From Candidatus Terryibacteriota bacterium (GTDB lineage Bacteria; Patescibacteriota; Minisyncoccia; UBA9983): 39,071 nucleotides of DNA. Positions within the stretch are counted from its first letter, which is position 1. Every line of letters begins with the position of its first letter. The stretch spans positions 1 through 39,071 of the forward strand of contig JACQXW010000006.1 in NCBI GenBank assembly GCA_016208535.1, in the 5' to 3' direction. Below the pieces are notes generated by a model. That model ran no database searches, had not been told where the DNA came from, and worked only from the letters and a program-made list of their open reading frames with translations. Position numbers and translations under genes: made by a program. Shown in pieces: positions 36,734 to 39,071 of the stretch.

Positions 36734-36761
36734 TTGACAAAATATTTTTTAAGAATATCAT
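36734..36761 (+). promoter_or_regulatory. Candidate promoter, overlapping a divergent minus-strand -35
   Basis: Plus: TTGACA-N16-TATCAT. Minus: TTGTCA-N17-GATACT. Confidence 0.55.
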
Positions 36762-36765
36762 GAGT

Positions 36766-37041
36766 ATTAATGGCACCTATCGGAGGATAGTGATTTGTCG
36801 GCAGTAAGCTGATGATCTGTCGTAGAGGCAGGGGCCGGTGATCTCGGAAAAGGTTTCATTCCAAAAGAGGATTGATTCCTTTCCCCATAAGATCCTAGAT
36901 TCAGCGAAAGTATTGGATAGAATACTTGGCGCTCATCCGGAGAGCAAAAAGGAGATATTTTCTCAAGCTCCATCTATCCCACGCAATTATAGTATAGTTC
37001 TTTTTAAAAAGCCCAAGGGTTAAACCTGAGGGTTTTTTTAT
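36766..37041 (+). other. Transcription unit of unclear nature: possible ncRNA or 61-aa ORF (36838-37023)
   Basis: Promoter upstream, hairpin plus T7 at about 37012-37039; GTG-started ORF with AGGGG upstream. Confidence 0.4.
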
Positions 37042-37046
37042 TTTGT

Positions 37047-38330
37047 TTATTTTGTGCTTAAAATTTTTCGCAGTTCTTCGCGGGCGGTTTCTCTGTCGTC
37101 CCATTTTATTTTTGTTCCCTTTGGGCCCATGAGCCATGGTTCGCTGCCCTTGCCGGTGATTATCACTGCGTCGCCGGTTTGGGCATAAGAGAGCGCCTTG
37201 GCTATTGCCTCGTGTCTGCCCAAAATGATTTCAAAATTGGAATTTGGAAATTGGTCATTGGAAATTCCAGATTTTATATCTAATAAAATCTGGTTGGGGT
37301 CTTCGTCATAAGGATCTTCATTTGTGAGAATTATTTGGTCGCAGTGTTTGGAGGCGATTTTTCCCATTTCTGGCCGCTTCCATTTATCCCTTCCTCCGCC
37401 AGCAGAACCGAGCACACAAACTTTGCGCGAGGTCTGGAAAGTTTCATAAACTTTTTCCAAGGAATCGGGCGTGTGGGCATAATCGACTATTACAGAGAAA
37501 TTTTGCCCCTCATCAATTTTTTCCAGCCGGCCTTCTATCCCCTGAAATTTTTCTATCGCTTTTTTTATCGTTTCATTTCCGATATTTTGCGTTTTGCAAA
37601 AGGCGACGGCTGCCAAAATATTATAAAGATTGAACAAGCCGGAAAGTTTTGACTTTATTTCTATGTTGTCAAGAATGAAACTTAATCCGTCTTTTTGCAG
37701 ATTGTAATTTGAAACGTCTTTTAATCCGTATTTTATTTTCTGCGGAATATCAAATTTTAAAAAATACGGAGCAGCCGAGTCATCTTCATTAACTACCGCT
37801 AGCCTTCGTTTCTCTCTTGATTTTTCCAAATCCCTGAAATATCTCAATTTGGCGTCGCGGTATGCCTCAAACGAGCCGTGCGACTCAATGTGCTCGGGCG
37901 CGAGATTGGTGAAAATAAGCGCGTTTGTTTTTATGAATTTGTTTCTGTGCTGGACGGCGCCCTCAGAGGTCATTTCCAAAACAGCGTATTGGCATTTTTC
38001 TTTTACCGCCCTGCGCAAAAATTTTTGCAGAAAAAATCGGCCGGGCATTGTCATTTTGTATTCGTTTTTCCATGATTCTCTGCCGACCTTGAAGTGGAGA
38101 GAGGAGGTAAGGCTGGTTTTAAATCTCGCCTCTTCCAAAATGGCGCTGATAATTTCAATTGTGCTGGTTTTACCTTTGGTGCCGGTGACGCCAATCACAA
38201 AAATTTTCCGCGAGGGAAAGCGATAAATCACGGCCGCCAAAAAAGCCATCAGCCAGTGGTAAACCGGCTGCAGCGCCTTAAAAATCTTTTTCGGAATTAT
38301 TTTCCGTGCCAATCTTAAAATTTTTTCCAT
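37047..38330 (-). CDS. MurE-like Mur ligase, lacking the usual N-terminal domain
   Basis: VIGVTGTKGKTSTIEIISAIL, NLAPEHIESHGSFEAYRDAKLRYF, GRLEKIDEGQNFSVIVDYAHTPDSLE, VITGKGSE. Confidence 0.9.
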   Translation of the reverse strand: MEKILRLARKIIPKKIFKALQPVYHWLMAFLAAVIYRFPSRKIFVIGVTGTKGKTSTIEIISAILEEARFKTSLTSSLHFKVGRESWKNEYKMTMPGRFFLQKFLRRAVKEKCQYAVLEMTSEGAVQHRNKFIKTNALIFTNLAPEHIESHGSFEAYRDAKLRYFRDLEKSREKRRLAVVNEDDSAAPYFLKFDIPQKIKYGLKDVSNYNLQKDGLSFILDNIEIKSKLSGLFNLYNILAAVAFCKTQNIGNETIKKAIEKFQGIEGRLEKIDEGQNFSVIVDYAHTPDSLEKVYETFQTSRKVCVLGSAGGGRDKWKRPEMGKIASKHCDQIILTNEDPYDEDPNQILLDIKSGISNDQFPNSNFEIILGRHEAIAKALSYAQTGDAVIITGKGSEPWLMGPKGTKIKWDDRETAREELRKILSTK

Positions 38331-38339
38331 TTTTATATT

Positions 38340-38903
38340 TTATTGTTTAGATGGCATCCAATTTTTATCAAGACCAACTTGTTTAAAGAAATCAAAAATA
38401 TCATCAGTTAGAAAAATAAATCTATCTTCCTCTTGAAAAAATAATCTTTCTTTTGAACCAGCTTTTTCTAAAAGATTGTTAATTAAATTATAAAAATTTT
38501 CAAGAGTTTTGTTGTATGGATCCTTTGGATTACTCATTATGTATTTTTGTCCATTTAATATTATGTAATAATTATCTTCTTTATCGTATTCATCTGCACT
38601 CAATTCATTTATAATCACACCTTCTTTTTTTAAAATATTTTCAAATTTACCAATTGCACCACTTACACCACCTTCCATTAAATCCTCGTAGTCAGTCAAG
38701 AAAATTCTTCCATCTAGAGAGACGTAATCTTCTATTTCCGTGTCAAGAGTTTTATTTTTTATAAAGTTTGATTTTATTTGCTTCCTTGCCTCATTTAAGT
38801 TTTCGGGTAGTGTAAATTTAAAATAATTTAAATCTTCTAATTTTTTTAAAATTTTATCTGCGTTCATAAAAATTGAAAATATTTTGTTTTTTAAAAATTT
38901 CAT
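38340..38903 (-). CDS. Hypothetical protein
   Basis: 187-aa ORF, Asp/Glu/Lys-rich. Confidence 0.6.
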   Translation of the reverse strand: MKFLKNKIFSIFMNADKILKKLEDLNYFKFTLPENLNEARKQIKSNFIKNKTLDTEIEDYVSLDGRIFLTDYEDLMEGGVSGAIGKFENILKKEGVIINELSADEYDKEDNYYIILNGQKYIMSNPKDPYNKTLENFYNLINNLLEKAGSKERLFFQEEDRFIFLTDDIFDFFKQVGLDKNWMPSKQ

Positions 38904-38908
38904 GATTT

Positions 38909-39071
38909 TTATTTCCCTCCTAAATTTTTTAACGCCTCTTTGATGCGTTGACTGGCGCCTTCTATGCCATCTGGAATTTGTTTCATGGCCTCGCGGGCTT
39001 CGGAGAGCGAATAACCGAGCGATTGAAGCGCGCTCAAAACATCTTGGTCTTCTTTTAAAATTCCTCCGCTT
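38909..39071 (-). CDS. ruvA: RuvA C-terminal fragment (runs off window)
   Basis: GILKEDQDVLSALQSLGYSLSEAREAMKQIPDGIEGASQRIKEALKNLGGK*. Confidence 0.8.
   Translation of the reverse strand, partial: SGGILKEDQDVLSALQSLGYSLSEAREAMKQIPDGIEGASQRIKEALKNLGGK

Noticed and set aside
36766-37041. tmRNA, RNase P RNA or SRP RNA
   Set aside because: No tRNA-like ends, no GAGGAAAGTCC-type P4 motif and no SRP domain IV motif recognised.

Overview
This 39 kb window looks like chromosomal DNA from a reduced-genome bacterium of the Candidate Phyla Radiation, probably Parcubacteria-like. That assignment is inferred from gene content and repeat style. It is centred on a probable replication origin (rnpA-yidC-jag-tig-clpP leftward; dnaA-dnaN-DciA-like rightward). 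Other housekeeping genes are rpsO, pnp, a Xer recombinase, cca, rny, HU, gpmI, PBP1A, tyrS, ruvC, yebC, ruvB, pilB, tsaE, a 5'-3' exonuclease, holA, mutM, thpR, a MurE-like ligase and a partial ruvA. Four tRNAs are present (Arg-UCG, Pro-UGG, Gly-UCC, Lys-UUU). The main non-routine observations are: (1) many perfect palindromes sit in-frame inside conserved genes (rnpA, holA twice, ruvC, gpmI, tsaE, cca, xer, pnp, ykuK-like), resembling a protein-tolerated mobile palindrome system; (2) a wHTH + Cas2-like (PaaX-type) gene is flanked on both sides by copies of one 32-nt palindrome, with a divergent promoter driving a possible RNA or small ORF; (3) pnp appears to have lost its S1 domain by an out-of-frame internal deletion with the original tail still readable in another frame, and yraN appears internally deleted; (4) a broken tRNA gene carries a hairpin in its D-loop and encloses an intact tRNA-Arg; (5) a 163-bp element has 26-bp terminal inverted repeats; (6) several small ORFs below the ORF-track cutoff look real.
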